Numbered from the stretch's first letter, positions 8,904-17,138 are shown. The stretch: DNA of 64,000 nucleotides from Streptomyces sp. M41(2017) (GCF_002078175.1 NZ_MWFK01000001.1:3348001-3412000); one strand, 5' to 3'. Numbers and translations: made by a program. The notes: generated from the letters alone by a model not told the origin.

Positions 8904-10316
8904 ATGAGCAAGCCCGTTGACGACGTCGTCAGCACCGTCCGCACGTACATCGAGGCCCACCGCGGCGCCTTCCTCGACGACCTCGCGGAGTGGCTGCGCA
9001 TCCCCTCGGTCTCGGCGCAGCCCGAACACGCCGCGGACGTGGCACGCAGCGCCGACTGGCTCGCCGCCAAACTCAGCGACACCGGCTTCCCCACCTGCGA
9101 GATCTGGCCCACCGCGGGAGCCCCCGCGGTCTTCGCCGAGTGGCCCTCCGAGGACCCCGAAGCCCCCACCGTCCTGGTCTACGGACACCACGACGTGCAG
9201 CCGGCCGCCCACGAGGACGGCTGGGACACCGACCCCTTCGAACCGGTGATCCGCGGCAACCGCCTCCACGCGCGCGGGGCCGCCGACGACAAGGGCCAGG
9301 TGTTCTTCCACACACTCGGCGTCCGCGCCCACCTCGCCGCCACCGGCCGCACCGCCCCGTCCGTGCACCTGAAACTGCTCGTCGAGGGCGAGGAGGAATC
9401 CGGCTCCCCGCACTTCCGCCGGCTCGTCGAAGAGCGCGCGGAGCGGCTGGCGGCCGACGCCGTGATCGTCTCCGACACCGGCATGTGGTCCGAGGACACC
9501 CCCACGGTCTGCACCGGCATGCGCGGCCTCGCCGAATGCGAGATCGAGCTGTTCGGGCCGGCCCAGGACATCCACTCGGGTTCGTTCGGCGGCGCCGTAC
9601 CCAACCCGGCCACCGCGGCCGCCCGCCTGGTCGCGGCCCTGCACGACGAGCACGCGCGCGTGGCCGTACCCGGTTTCTACGAAGGCGTCACCGAACTCAC
9701 CGACCGCGAGCGTGAGCTCTTCGCCGAGCTGCCCTTCGACGAGGAGCAGTGGCTGCGCACGGCCAGGTCGACGGCCACCCACGGAGAGGCCGGTCACACC
9801 ACCCTGGAGCGGGTCTGGGCCCGCCCGACCGCCGAGGTCAACGGCATCGGCGGCGGCTATCAGGGCGCCGGCAGCAAGACGATCATCCCGTCCTCGGCCC
9901 TGGTGAAGCTCTCCTTCCGGCTGGTCGCGGGACAGGACCCCGACCATGTGGAGAAGGCCGTCCGCGCCTGGGCCGCGGACCAGGTGCCCGCCGGTGTCCG
10001 GCACGAGATCACCTTCGGCCCGGCCACCCGCCCGTGCCTCACCCCGCTGGACCACCCCGCGCTCCAATCCGTCGTACGCGCGATGGGCCGGGCCTTCGAG
10101 CAGCCGATCCGCTACACCCGGGAGGGCGGCTCCGGGCCGGCCGCCGACCTCCAGGAAGTCCTCGGCGCCCCCGTGCTCTTCCTGGGCATCTCCGTTCCCT
10201 CCGACGGCTGGCACGCCCCCAACGAGAAGGTCGAACTCGACCTCCTCATGAAGGGCGTCGAGACGGCCGCCCACCTGTGGGGCGACCTGGCCGAGAACTG
10301 GCGCGAGCCACACTGA
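8904..10316 (+). CDS. M20 family zinc dipeptidase
   Basis: The 470-residue cytosolic metallopeptidase has the M20 family hallmarks in order: GHHDVQP (first metal His and Asp), DDKGQ (bridging Asp), EGEEESGS (catalytic and metal Glu pair), SDTG, and the C-terminal WHAPNEK His. An insertion domain for dimerisation lies between about residues 210 and 330. It resembles the CNDP/PepV-like dipeptidases that cut dipeptides or beta-Ala dipeptides; the substrate cannot be read from the sequence. It starts 10 bp after adnB and nudC follows, which suggests an adnB-M20-nudC transcript. Confidence 0.9.
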   Translation: MSKPVDDVVSTVRTYIEAHRGAFLDDLAEWLRIPSVSAQPEHAADVARSADWLAAKLSDTGFPTCEIWPTAGAPAVFAEWPSEDPEAPTVLVYGHHDVQPAAHEDGWDTDPFEPVIRGNRLHARGAADDKGQVFFHTLGVRAHLAATGRTAPSVHLKLLVEGEEESGSPHFRRLVEERAERLAADAVIVSDTGMWSEDTPTVCTGMRGLAECEIELFGPAQDIHSGSFGGAVPNPATAAARLVAALHDEHARVAVPGFYEGVTELTDRERELFAELPFDEEQWLRTARSTATHGEAGHTTLERVWARPTAEVNGIGGGYQGAGSKTIIPSSALVKLSFRLVAGQDPDHVEKAVRAWAADQVPAGVRHEITFGPATRPCLTPLDHPALQSVVRAMGRAFEQPIRYTREGGSGPAADLQEVLGAPVLFLGISVPSDGWHAPNEKVELDLLMKGVETAAHLWGDLAENWREPH

Positions 10317-10411
10317 ACAAGCCGATCCCCACCCTCATGGGCACCGCACACGCCCGTCCCGCCGAACCGCCCGCCGAAATAACCGTTTCACCGGGGGAGT
10401 TGGAAGCACCC

Positions 10412-11359
10412 GTGACCACCTGGACCGACCACAGCGCCGACCGTCCCATCTCGCTGACCGCGCCGAGCGGCATCGACCGCGCCGCCCACCACCGGCTCGA
10501 CGAGGCCTGGCTCGCTGCGGCCTGGAGCCACCCCACGACCCGCGTGTTCGTGGTCTCCGGCGGTCAGGTGCTCATCGACGAGACGGCCGACGGCACCACC
10601 GAGCTCCTGATGACGCCCTCCTTCGAGGCTCCGCTCACCGAGGCGCACCGCTACTTCCTGGGCACGGACGACGACGGGGTGAGCTACTTCGCGCTCCAGA
10701 AGGACGCGCTGCCCGGCCGCATCGACCAGTCCGCCCGCCCCGCCGGGCTGCGCGAGGCGGGGCTCCTGCTCTCTCCCCGCGACGCGGGACTGATGGTGCA
10801 CGCCGTCGCGCTGGAGAACTGGCAGCGCCTGCATCGCTTCTGCTCCCGCTGCGGAGAGCGGACGGTCATCGCCGCCGCCGGTCACATCCGCCGCTGCCCC
10901 GCCTGCGGCGCCGAGCACTACCCCCGCACCGACCCGGCCGTGATCATGGCCGTCACCGACGACGAGGACCGCATCCTGCTCGGCCGCCAGGTGCACTGGC
11001 CCGAGGGGCGCTTCTCCACGCTCGCGGGCTTCGTCGAGCCGGGCGAGTCGATCGAGCAGTCCGTGCGCCGTGAGGTCTTCGAGGAGGCGGGCATCACGGT
11101 CGGCGACGTCGAGTACGTCGCCAGCCAGCCCTGGCCGTTCCCCTCCAGCCTCATGCTGGGCTTCCTCGCCCGCGCCACCTCGTTCGAGATCAACGTCGAC
11201 GGCGAGGAGATCGAAGAGGCCCGCTGGTTCTCCAGGGAAGACCTGCGGGCCGCCTTCGAGTCCGGAGAGGTCCTGCCTCCCTACGGAATCTCGATTGCGG
11301 CCCGCCTGATCGAGCTCTGGTACGGCAAGCCCCTGCCGACGCGGGGGAACGCCGTCTGA
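10412..11359 (+). CDS. nudC: NAD(H) pyrophosphatase / deNADding Nudix enzyme NudC
   Basis: The 315-residue protein has the NudC layout: a divergent N-terminal domain, a zinc ribbon (CSRC and CPAC), then a Nudix box GFVEPGESIEQSVRREVFEE. The NADH-specific signature SQPWPFPSSLM follows it. NudC hydrolyses NADH to NMNH and AMP and removes NAD caps from RNA. I chose the GTG at 10412 because GGAAG sits five bases upstream. An in-frame ATG at 10337 would add 25 residues of low conservation character. Rv3199c is the mycobacterial counterpart in the same neighbourhood (from memory). Confidence 0.92.
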   Translation: MTTWTDHSADRPISLTAPSGIDRAAHHRLDEAWLAAAWSHPTTRVFVVSGGQVLIDETADGTTELLMTPSFEAPLTEAHRYFLGTDDDGVSYFALQKDALPGRIDQSARPAGLREAGLLLSPRDAGLMVHAVALENWQRLHRFCSRCGERTVIAAAGHIRRCPACGAEHYPRTDPAVIMAVTDDEDRILLGRQVHWPEGRFSTLAGFVEPGESIEQSVRREVFEEAGITVGDVEYVASQPWPFPSSLMLGFLARATSFEINVDGEEIEEARWFSREDLRAAFESGEVLPPYGISIAARLIELWYGKPLPTRGNAV

Positions 11360-11365
11360 CGTCGC

Positions 11366-11608
11366 TCAGACGCCGATCTTCTGCTTGACCTGGGCCAGCG
11401 AGGGGTTCGTCAGCGTCGAACCGTCCGGGAAGAGAACGGTGGGAACCGTCTGGTTTCCGCCGTTCGCCTTCTCCACGAACGCCGCGGACTGCGGGTCCTG
11501 CTCGATGTTGATCTCGTTGTACGTGATGCCCTCGCGGTCCATCTGGCTCTTCAGCCGACGGCAGTAACCGCACCACGTGGTGCTGTACATCGTCACAGTG
11601 CCCTGCAT
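11366..11608 (-). CDS. mrx1: Mycoredoxin (glutaredoxin-like, CGYC)
   Basis: The 80-residue thioredoxin-fold protein has the active site CGYC at residues 13-16, TVPTV (cis-Pro) and a C-terminal GxxL-like region. Mycoredoxins reduce mycothiol-protein mixed disulfides in actinobacteria. The start is the ATG at 11606-11608, preceded on the minus strand by AAGGAG about nine bases away. It converges tail to tail with nudC and is divergent from uvrD2. A SigR-type promoter lies at 11656-11682, fitting thiol-stress induction. Confidence 0.88.
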   Translation of the reverse strand: MQGTVTMYSTTWCGYCRRLKSQMDREGITYNEINIEQDPQSAAFVEKANGGNQTVPTVLFPDGSTLTNPSLAQVKQKIGV

Positions 11609-11655
11609 GTCCAACGGCTCCTTCACGGCTTCGGGTGCGTGCTCGCTGCCAGTGG

Positions 11656-11682
11656 AACGCAGGCGGCCGGGCGGCCATTCCC
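11656..11682 (-). promoter_or_regulatory. SigR-type promoter of the mycoredoxin gene
   Basis: Read on the minus strand, GGGAAT (11682-11677) is followed by exactly 18 bases and GTT (11658-11656). This matches the Streptomyces SigR consensus GGAAT-N18-GTT. The predicted transcription start is about 40 bases from the mycoredoxin ATG. Confidence 0.8.
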
Positions 11683-11835
11683 GCCGGGGGTATCCACCCG
11701 CCCGACTCCCGTAGGGGCTTCCCGCCGCCGGTCGCCCCGGCCCGCGCCGTGACGCCTGTCGCATTCGTACGACTGCGGGTGCCTCCCTGTGGACAACCGG
11801 CTCACCCGTCTCTGTGGACCTGGCAGCATGGCGGG

Positions 11836-14022
11836 GTGACAGCAGCAACGCACTCCACCCTCTTCCCGCAGGTTCCGGACACGGCCGACGCGGTGCTCGA
11901 CGGGCTCGACCCCGAGCAGCGCGAGGTCGCCACCGCCCTGCACGGTCCGGTGTGCGTCCTGGCGGGCGCCGGCACCGGCAAGACCCGGGCGATCACCCAC
12001 CGCATCGCCTACGGAGTGCGCGCCGGGATCCTCCAGCCCTCCAGCGTGCTCGCCGTCACCTTCACCAACCGGGCCGCCGGCGAGATGCGCGGACGGCTGC
12101 GCCAACTCGGTGCCGGGGGAGTGCAGGCGAGGACCTTCCACTCCGCCGCGCTGCGCCAGCTCCAGTACTTCTGGCCGAAGGCGGTCGGCGGCAGCCTGCC
12201 CCGGCTCGTGGACCGCAAGATCCAGCTCGTCGCGGACGCGGCCGCCGCCTGCCGCATCCGCCTCGACCGGGGAGAACTGCGGGACGTCACGGGCGAGATC
12301 GAGTGGTCCAAGGTCACCCAGACCATCCCCGCCGACTACGCCGCGGCCGCCGCCAAGATCGGCCGCGAAGCCCCCAGGGACCCGGCCGAGATCGCCCAGA
12401 TCTACTCCGCGTACGAGGACCTGAAGCGCGACCGCGCCGTCATCGACTTCGAGGACGTCCTGCTGCTGACGGTCGCCGTCCTGCAGGACCGGCACGACAT
12501 CGCAGAACAGGTCCGCTCCCAGTACCAGCACTTCGTCGTCGACGAGTACCAGGACGTCAGCCCGCTCCAGCAGCGGCTCCTGGAGCTGTGGCTCGGCGAG
12601 CGGGACAGCCTCTGCGTGGTCGGCGACGCCAGCCAGACGATCTACTCGTTCACCGGTGCAACTCCTGACCACCTGCTCGACTTCCGCACCCGCCATCCCG
12701 GAGCCACCGTCGTCAAGCTGGTCCGCGACTACCGCTCCTCGCCCCAGGTCGTCCATCTCGCCAACGGCCTGCTCTCCCAGGCCCACGGCCGGGCCGCCGA
12801 GCACCGCCTCGAACTGATCTCCCAGCGACCGTCCGGCGCCGAGCCCGTCTACGCCGAGTACACGGACGAGCCCGCGGAGGCCGAGGGCGCCGCCCGCCGC
12901 ATCCGCGACCTCATCGCCTCCGGCGTCCCCGCCGCCGAGATCGCCGTCCTGTTCCGGACGAACTCCCAGTCCGAGACCTACGAACAGGCGCTCGCCGACG
13001 CCGGAGTCCCGTACCAGCTGCGAGGCGCCGAGCGGTTCTTCGACCGCCCCGAAGTGCGCAAAGCGGGATCGGCCCTGCGCGCAGCCGCCCGTTTCGGCGG
13101 CAACGACGCACTGCTCGACGACGCGGACGACCTGCCCTCCCAGGTGCGGGCGGTGCTCTCCGGCGAAGGCTGGACGACCCGGCCCCCCGCCGGCTCCGGC
13201 GCGGTCAGAGAGCGCTGGGAGTCACTGGCCGCCCTGGTGAACCTCGCGCAGGACTTCGCCAAGGCCGGCGCGACCCTCGCCGACCTGGTGGCCGAGCTCG
13301 ACGAACGGGCGAACGCCCAGCACGCCCCGACCGTTCAGGGCGTCACGCTCGCCTCCCTGCACTCCGCCAAGGGACTGGAGTGGGACGTCGTGTTCCTGGT
13401 CGGTGTGGCGGAGGGCATGATGCCGATCACCTATGCAAAGACCGACGAGCAGGTCGAGGAAGAACGCCGCCTCCTGTACGTGGGTGTCACCCGGGCCCGT
13501 GAGCACCTCTTCGTCTCCTGGGCGCTGGCACGCTCACCCGGCGGCCGTGCGGGCCGTCGCCCCAGCCGGTTCCTGGACGGCCTGCGTCCCGGCTCCGTGG
13601 GCACGGCAGGACGGGGCGGCGGCGGGGCCGGAGGCATCGAGCGCGGCGTCCGTGGCGGCGTCGCCACCGCCGTGGGGCGCAGAAGCCGGACCCCCGCGCG
13701 CTGCCGGGTCTGCGGGCGGACGCTCACCGACGCCGGTGAGATGAAGCTGATGCGCTGTGAGGGCTGCCCCTCCGACATGGACGAGGGCCTCTACGAGCGG
13801 CTGCGGGAGTGGCGTGCCGTGCAGGCGGAGCGCAGCGGGCAGCCGGCGTTCTGCGTCTTCACCGACAAGACGCTGATGGCGATCGCCGAGACCGTGCCGG
13901 ACGACGCGGGAGAGCTCGCCCGGATCCCCGGCGTCGGCGTGCGGAAGCTCAACCGCTTCGGGGCCGAAGTTCTGGCCATCTGCGCAGGTCGCGAGGTCGA
14001 CGAAGAGCGTGAGAGCGACTGA
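11836..14022 (+). CDS. uvrD2: ATP-dependent DNA helicase UvrD2
   Basis: The 728-residue SF1A helicase has GAGTGKT at residues 44-50, VDEYQDVSP, GDASQTIYSFTGA, SLHSAKGLEWD and YVGVTRARE. After the motor come a tetracysteine motif (C623, C626, C641, C644) and a C-terminal HRDC domain (about 648-720). This architecture defines UvrD2 as opposed to UvrD1/PcrA. I recall the mycobacterial enzyme needing the tetracysteine but not HRDC for unwinding. Translation starts at the GTG at 11836; longer in-frame starts would run through the divergent promoter region. It lies head to head with the mycoredoxin gene and upstream of wblC. Confidence 0.93.
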   Translation: MTAATHSTLFPQVPDTADAVLDGLDPEQREVATALHGPVCVLAGAGTGKTRAITHRIAYGVRAGILQPSSVLAVTFTNRAAGEMRGRLRQLGAGGVQARTFHSAALRQLQYFWPKAVGGSLPRLVDRKIQLVADAAAACRIRLDRGELRDVTGEIEWSKVTQTIPADYAAAAAKIGREAPRDPAEIAQIYSAYEDLKRDRAVIDFEDVLLLTVAVLQDRHDIAEQVRSQYQHFVVDEYQDVSPLQQRLLELWLGERDSLCVVGDASQTIYSFTGATPDHLLDFRTRHPGATVVKLVRDYRSSPQVVHLANGLLSQAHGRAAEHRLELISQRPSGAEPVYAEYTDEPAEAEGAARRIRDLIASGVPAAEIAVLFRTNSQSETYEQALADAGVPYQLRGAERFFDRPEVRKAGSALRAAARFGGNDALLDDADDLPSQVRAVLSGEGWTTRPPAGSGAVRERWESLAALVNLAQDFAKAGATLADLVAELDERANAQHAPTVQGVTLASLHSAKGLEWDVVFLVGVAEGMMPITYAKTDEQVEEERRLLYVGVTRAREHLFVSWALARSPGGRAGRRPSRFLDGLRPGSVGTAGRGGGGAGGIERGVRGGVATAVGRRSRTPARCRVCGRTLTDAGEMKLMRCEGCPSDMDEGLYERLREWRAVQAERSGQPAFCVFTDKTLMAIAETVPDDAGELARIPGVGVRKLNRFGAEVLAICAGREVDEERESD

Positions 14023-14036
14023 TTCAAACTCGTCGA

Positions 14037-14075
14037 AAAAATAGTTTGCGCATGCCCCAGCAATCCCCATAGGTT
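14037..14075 (+). promoter_or_regulatory. Probable WblC-autoregulated promoter of the wblC leader
   Basis: An AT-rich run (AAAAAATAG, about 14036-14044) lies immediately upstream of a -35-like TTGCGC (14046-14051). Eighteen bases later comes TAGGTT (14070-14075), a good actinobacterial -10. WhiB7/WblC target promoters carry an AT-rich patch just upstream of the -35 that the AT-hook binds. The expected transcription start is about 14082. Confidence 0.65.
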
Positions 14076-14186
14076 CTTAACCACGGCAGCAGCGGCCTTC
14101 TCCGAGGCACTGGTTCCGTGCTGTACTTAATAACCGTCGGGTCGGCTCACGCCGATCCCCCAAGACGCCGAGAGGAGGCGATTCCA

Positions 14187-14513
14187 GTGATCAGCATCAA
14201 CACCAGCTTCATCAGGACCGTGAAAATGACCGATCCCTCGACCGTCGTCTCCACCTGCTCGCTCGGCGTCTCCAACCTGGGCACCGGTCTGTCCGGCATT
14301 CGTGCCGTCCGTCCGGCGTCCTCCGTGTCTCTCGCGGTCCTTCCCGTCCGGGAGCGCAATGAGCGACCGACGCAGGCACTGGAAGCGGCAGTAGTGGCAG
14401 AGGCGCATGCCTATGCCTTTGCGGCGGCCGGTGCCGGATCCCTGAAGCAGACGCAGCAGCAGCACACGATGTGGGCCTTCCGTGGGCCTGAACCCTGGAG
14501 TGATCCAGCCTGA
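14187..14513 (+). CDS. Upstream leader ORF of wblC (uORF, 108 aa)
   Basis: A GTG at 14187 is preceded by a very strong ribosome site (AGAGGAGG, 14171-14178). The 108-residue product resembles no enzyme; its N-terminal part is Thr/Ser/Val rich and its end contains a Gln run and aromatic residues (QTQQQH, MWAF). It sits between the wblC promoter and an intrinsic terminator. Its stop codon falls inside a 7-bp hairpin (14508-14524). Streptomyces wblC and mycobacterial whiB7 are known to be controlled by translated uORFs, so this is probably a regulatory peptide whose translation rate sets termination. A longer in-frame start near 14118 lacks a ribosome site. Confidence 0.75.
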   Translation: MISINTSFIRTVKMTDPSTVVSTCSLGVSNLGTGLSGIRAVRPASSVSLAVLPVRERNERPTQALEAAVVAEAHAYAFAAAGAGSLKQTQQQHTMWAFRGPEPWSDPA

Positions 14514-14569
14514 TTCGATCAGGCCGGCGCCTTCAGGGCCGCGGAACCCCACCCGGGATCCGCGGCCCT
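14430..14569 (+). promoter_or_regulatory. wblC attenuator: antiterminator and terminator arms
   Basis: The terminator stem is AGGGCCGCGG (14535-14544) with CCGCGGCCCT (14560-14569), 10 perfect pairs followed by TCTGTTTGT. A competing pairing exists: CCCTGAAG at 14440-14447, inside the uORF, is perfectly complementary to CTTCAGGG at 14531-14538, which overlaps the left terminator arm. Two further G-C pairs (14436-14437 with 14539-14540) extend it across an AT bulge. A ribosome delayed upstream of 14440 would leave this antiterminator free to form. Confidence 0.65.
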
Positions 14570-14578
14570 TCTGTTTGT
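14535..14578 (+). terminator. Intrinsic terminator in the wblC leader
   Basis: A 10-bp perfect GC stem with a 15-nt loop is followed by a T-rich tail (14570-14578). It lies between the uORF and wblC, so it can act as an attenuator. Confidence 0.75.
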
Positions 14579-14683
14579 CCCCGACCAGGGACGACAGAGC
14601 GAAGGGGCCTCGGGACATGAGAACCCGGTACCAGCCGCCAACCGGCCGACCCGGCCGGCACGACCAGACGAGGAAAACCAACC

Positions 14684-15052
14684 GTGCAACTCGAAGCGCA
14701 CGCCCCGTCCGTACCGCCTTCCGAAACGATCCCCCCGCCCGGCTCCACGGAGGACTCCACCTTGATCCCGCTCACTGCGCTCACCGCGCTCGACGACGCC
14801 ATCGAGAACCTCGGCGTACCCGTCCCCTGCCGCTCGTACGACCCGGAGGTCTTCTTCGCCGAGTCCCCGGCCGATGTCGAGTACGCCAAGTCGCTCTGCC
14901 GTACCTGCCCGCTGATGGAGGCCTGCCTCGCCGGCGCCAAGGAGCGGCGTGAGCCCTGGGGCGTCTGGGGTGGCGAGCTCTTCGTCCAGGGTGTTGTCGT
15001 GGCCCGCAAGCGGCCGCGTGGCCGCCCGCGCAAGAACCCGGTCGCGGCATGA
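14684..15052 (+). CDS. wblC: WhiB-like transcription factor WblC (WhiB7 orthologue)
   Basis: The 122-residue iron-sulfur regulator has four cysteines in the Wbl pattern (C49, C72, C75, C81), the GVWGG turn at 93-97 and a C-terminal AT-hook RGRPR at 112-116. The AT-hook distinguishes WblC/WhiB7 from other Wbl proteins. It binds the principal sigma factor and activates intrinsic antibiotic-resistance genes when ribosomes are inhibited. Translation starts at the GTG at 14684 with GAGGA upstream. Its leader carries a uORF and attenuator. The next gene overlaps its stop by four bases (ATGA), so the two are translationally coupled. Confidence 0.95.
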   Translation: MQLEAHAPSVPPSETIPPPGSTEDSTLIPLTALTALDDAIENLGVPVPCRSYDPEVFFAESPADVEYAKSLCRTCPLMEACLAGAKERREPWGVWGGELFVQGVVVARKRPRGRPRKNPVAA

Positions 15053-15372
15053 ACATCCGAGGAACGATCGACCGCCCCCTGACGAACGACCCCAAGAAAC
15101 AGGCCCCGATGAAGCCGTCCCCGAGCGAGCCCGCCGGCTCCGCGACACCAGACTTCACTTCTCACGGCGCGAACGACTCGCGTCAGAACAGGACCCGAGA
15201 GATGCAACTCATCCCAGAAGCCCTGGCTCGTGCGCATATGCACGAGCAACTGCACCAGGCTGAGCAGGAACGCCGGGCCGTGCGCCTGGCGACCGCTCGC
15301 CGCATGCAGCGCCGGGCCGAGCGCGCTTCGCTGCGCGCCCGCCGCGCGCTGGCCATGGCGGTCATGCAGTAG
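15049..15372 (+). CDS. Small basic protein coupled to wblC, function unknown
   Basis: The 107-residue protein starts at an ATG overlapping the wblC stop. The N-terminal half is polar and probably unstructured. The C-terminal half (about 52-107) is an Ala/Arg/Gln-rich amphipathic helix with many arginines, which could bind nucleic acid or a protein partner. No catalytic motif is visible. The overlap with wblC means the two proteins should be made together, so a role in the WblC response is a reasonable inference. A strong terminator follows at 15424-15459. Confidence 0.7.
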   Translation: MNIRGTIDRPLTNDPKKQAPMKPSPSEPAGSATPDFTSHGANDSRQNRTREMQLIPEALARAHMHEQLHQAEQERRAVRLATARRMQRRAERASLRARRALAMAVMQ

Positions 15373-15423
15373 TCGACCCCGGTCGCTCTGACAACCGCAG
15401 CAGTTGCAGGCACATCCACATCC

Positions 15424-15459
15424 CCGCGGGGGCCGGTCCGGTCGGACCGGCCCCCGCGG
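15424..15459 (+). terminator. Terminator of the wblC operon
   Basis: A perfect 16-bp stem (15424-15439 with 15444-15459) with a GGTC loop lies 52 bases after the stop of the small basic protein gene. Confidence 0.75.
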
Positions 15460-15505
15460 TGCGTTGTGCGGGACGATCCGCGGACCGCGGGGATATCGTC
15501 GCCGA

Positions 15506-15730
15506 GTGACGAGTCTTCCCGGGGACAGTGACAGCACGGGTCCGGCGCCGCGCTCCGACGCGGGCGGTGACCGGCAGATCGCGTGCGCCCGCTGCGGTGC
15601 CCGGGCCGACGGCCCCCGGCCCACGTGGACCTGCTCCGTCGAGAACGGCACCCGCCACTACTTCTGCGACGCCTGCTCGCGCAGCAACCTCAGAGCGATC
15701 GAGGGCCGCCTCGACTCCGCCTGGTGGTAG
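15506..15730 (+). CDS. Small zinc-ribbon-like protein
   Basis: The 74-residue protein starts at a GTG. It contains two paired-cysteine knuckles (CARC and CDAC) plus a lone Cys between them (WTC) and a His-Tyr, so it is probably a single zinc ribbon. It is conserved-looking but has no recognised function. It ends 10 bp before the end of the convergent UbiB-type kinase gene. Confidence 0.7.
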   Translation: MTSLPGDSDSTGPAPRSDAGGDRQIACARCGARADGPRPTWTCSVENGTRHYFCDACSRSNLRAIEGRLDSAWW

Positions 15731-15740
15731 CCCGGCCGGC

Positions 15741-17138
15741 TCAGGCTTCCGCGGCCGGCAACGTCTCCTCCGGTTCCTCGACGGCCGCGTATTCCGCGTC
15801 CTCCGCGTCGTCCTCCACCGGTACGAATCCCGGCAGCCACTCCTCCAGTTCGTCGCGCAGCCGGACCGTCGCGCCGAGCTGACACAGGACGCCGATCGTG
15901 CTGAGTGTCACGCGGTGTATGAGGAGGTAGGACGGCGGCAGGTTCAGCTGCCGGCCCAACTGGTGGGCGGGGGAGCGCGGATCGGCGATCCGGGCGGCCT
16001 GGCTGCGCATCCAGCCGCGGGTGAAGGTGAACGCGTCCACCTGCGCCGGTTCGATGATCGGCACGAGATAGTCCAGGACCGCGTCCGGGTCGAGGTCTAT
16101 CGACTCCTTGACGAAGCCTTCCTCGCGGAGGAGTTCATAGACCCCCTCGGCGTCGCCGTCCAGCGTCATCCGCAGGGAGTCCCCGATCGTCTGCGGCAGA
16201 CCACCCGGGAGCCGGTCCACCGTGCCGAAGTCCAGGACACCCAGACGCCAGCCACTCTCCTCGTCCGGCAGCAGACGGAAATTGCCCGGATGCGGGTCGG
16301 CGTGCAGCAGTCCGGTGCGGGCGGGACCGGAGAAGAGGAAGCGGGCCAGCAACTGGCCGGCGCGGTCGCGCTGCTCCTCCGTGCCGTCGTTGATCACCTC
16401 CGACAGCGGGACACCGTCGATCCACTCGGTCACCAGAACCTGCTCGCACTGATGGACCACCGCGGGCACCAGCACGTCCGGATCGTCCGCGAATTCCTCC
16501 GCGTGCGCCTCCTGGGCCTGCGCCTCCAGGCCGTAGTCGAGCTCCTCGGAGACCCGGTCGCGCAGCTCCGCGATGAGCGGCTTGATGTCCATGCCGGGGA
16601 TCAGCGGCCCGAGCAGCCGGGCGAACCGGCTGAGCTGGGTCAGATCGGAGAGCAGGGCGTCTCCGGCCCCCGGATACTGCACCTTGACGGCGACCTCGCG
16701 CCCGTCGTGCCACACGGCCCGGTGCACCTGACCGATCGAGGCCGCCGCGGAGGGCTTGTCCTCGAACTCCAGGAACAGCTCGCCCCAGTCCGCGCCGAGC
16801 CGCTCCTCCAGTACGGAGTGGACCGTGCGCGTCGGCATCGGGGGCGCCGCCTCCTGGAGTTTCGTCAGCGCCGCCCGGTACGGGCCCGCCACCTCCTCGG
16901 GCAGTGCCGACTCGAAGACGGACAGCGCCTGCCCGAACTTCATCGCGCCGCCCTTGAGCTCCCCGAGGACCTTGAAGAGCTGCTCGGCCGTGCGCTGCTG
17001 GAGCTCGCGGCCCACGAGCTCCGCGGACGCCCCGCCGATGCGCTTTCCGAGTCCCCAGGTCGCGCGCCCGGCGAAGCCGAGCGGCAGCGCGGCGAGTTTG
17101 GCAGTACGGGTCACTGCCTTCCGGGGAAGATCAGACAT
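15741..17138 (-). CDS. ABC1/UbiB (AarF) atypical kinase family protein
   Basis: The 465-residue protein has the UbiB-family signatures: KxGQ-like KFGQALS near residue 67, the Ala-rich loop SAAASIGQVHRA replacing the P-loop, VKVQYPG, EELDY, then HADPHPGNF and LDFGTVD (catalytic HxD...N and DFG). These proteins are atypical kinases or ATPases linked to isoprenoid quinone or lipid metabolism. I recall the equivalent Rv3197 lying next to whiB7 and being implicated in macrolide handling. It is expressed behind the ThiF-like gene, whose 3' end it overlaps by eight bases. Confidence 0.88.
   Translation of the reverse strand: MSDLPRKAVTRTAKLAALPLGFAGRATWGLGKRIGGASAELVGRELQQRTAEQLFKVLGELKGGAMKFGQALSVFESALPEEVAGPYRAALTKLQEAAPPMPTRTVHSVLEERLGADWGELFLEFEDKPSAAASIGQVHRAVWHDGREVAVKVQYPGAGDALLSDLTQLSRFARLLGPLIPGMDIKPLIAELRDRVSEELDYGLEAQAQEAHAEEFADDPDVLVPAVVHQCEQVLVTEWIDGVPLSEVINDGTEEQRDRAGQLLARFLFSGPARTGLLHADPHPGNFRLLPDEESGWRLGVLDFGTVDRLPGGLPQTIGDSLRMTLDGDAEGVYELLREEGFVKESIDLDPDAVLDYLVPIIEPAQVDAFTFTRGWMRSQAARIADPRSPAHQLGRQLNLPPSYLLIHRVTLSTIGVLCQLGATVRLRDELEEWLPGFVPVEDDAEDAEYAAVEEPEETLPAAEA

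Noticed and set aside
5690..9169. Minus-strand open frame of over 1100 codons opposite adnB
   Set aside because: It has low-complexity composition and no domain. It is antisense to conserved helicase and nuclease motifs, so it is a GC-skew artefact.
14118..14186. N-terminal extension of the wblC uORF
   Set aside because: The extra codons lack a ribosome site and lie just after the predicted transcription start. The GTG at 14187 has AGAGGAGG at the right distance.
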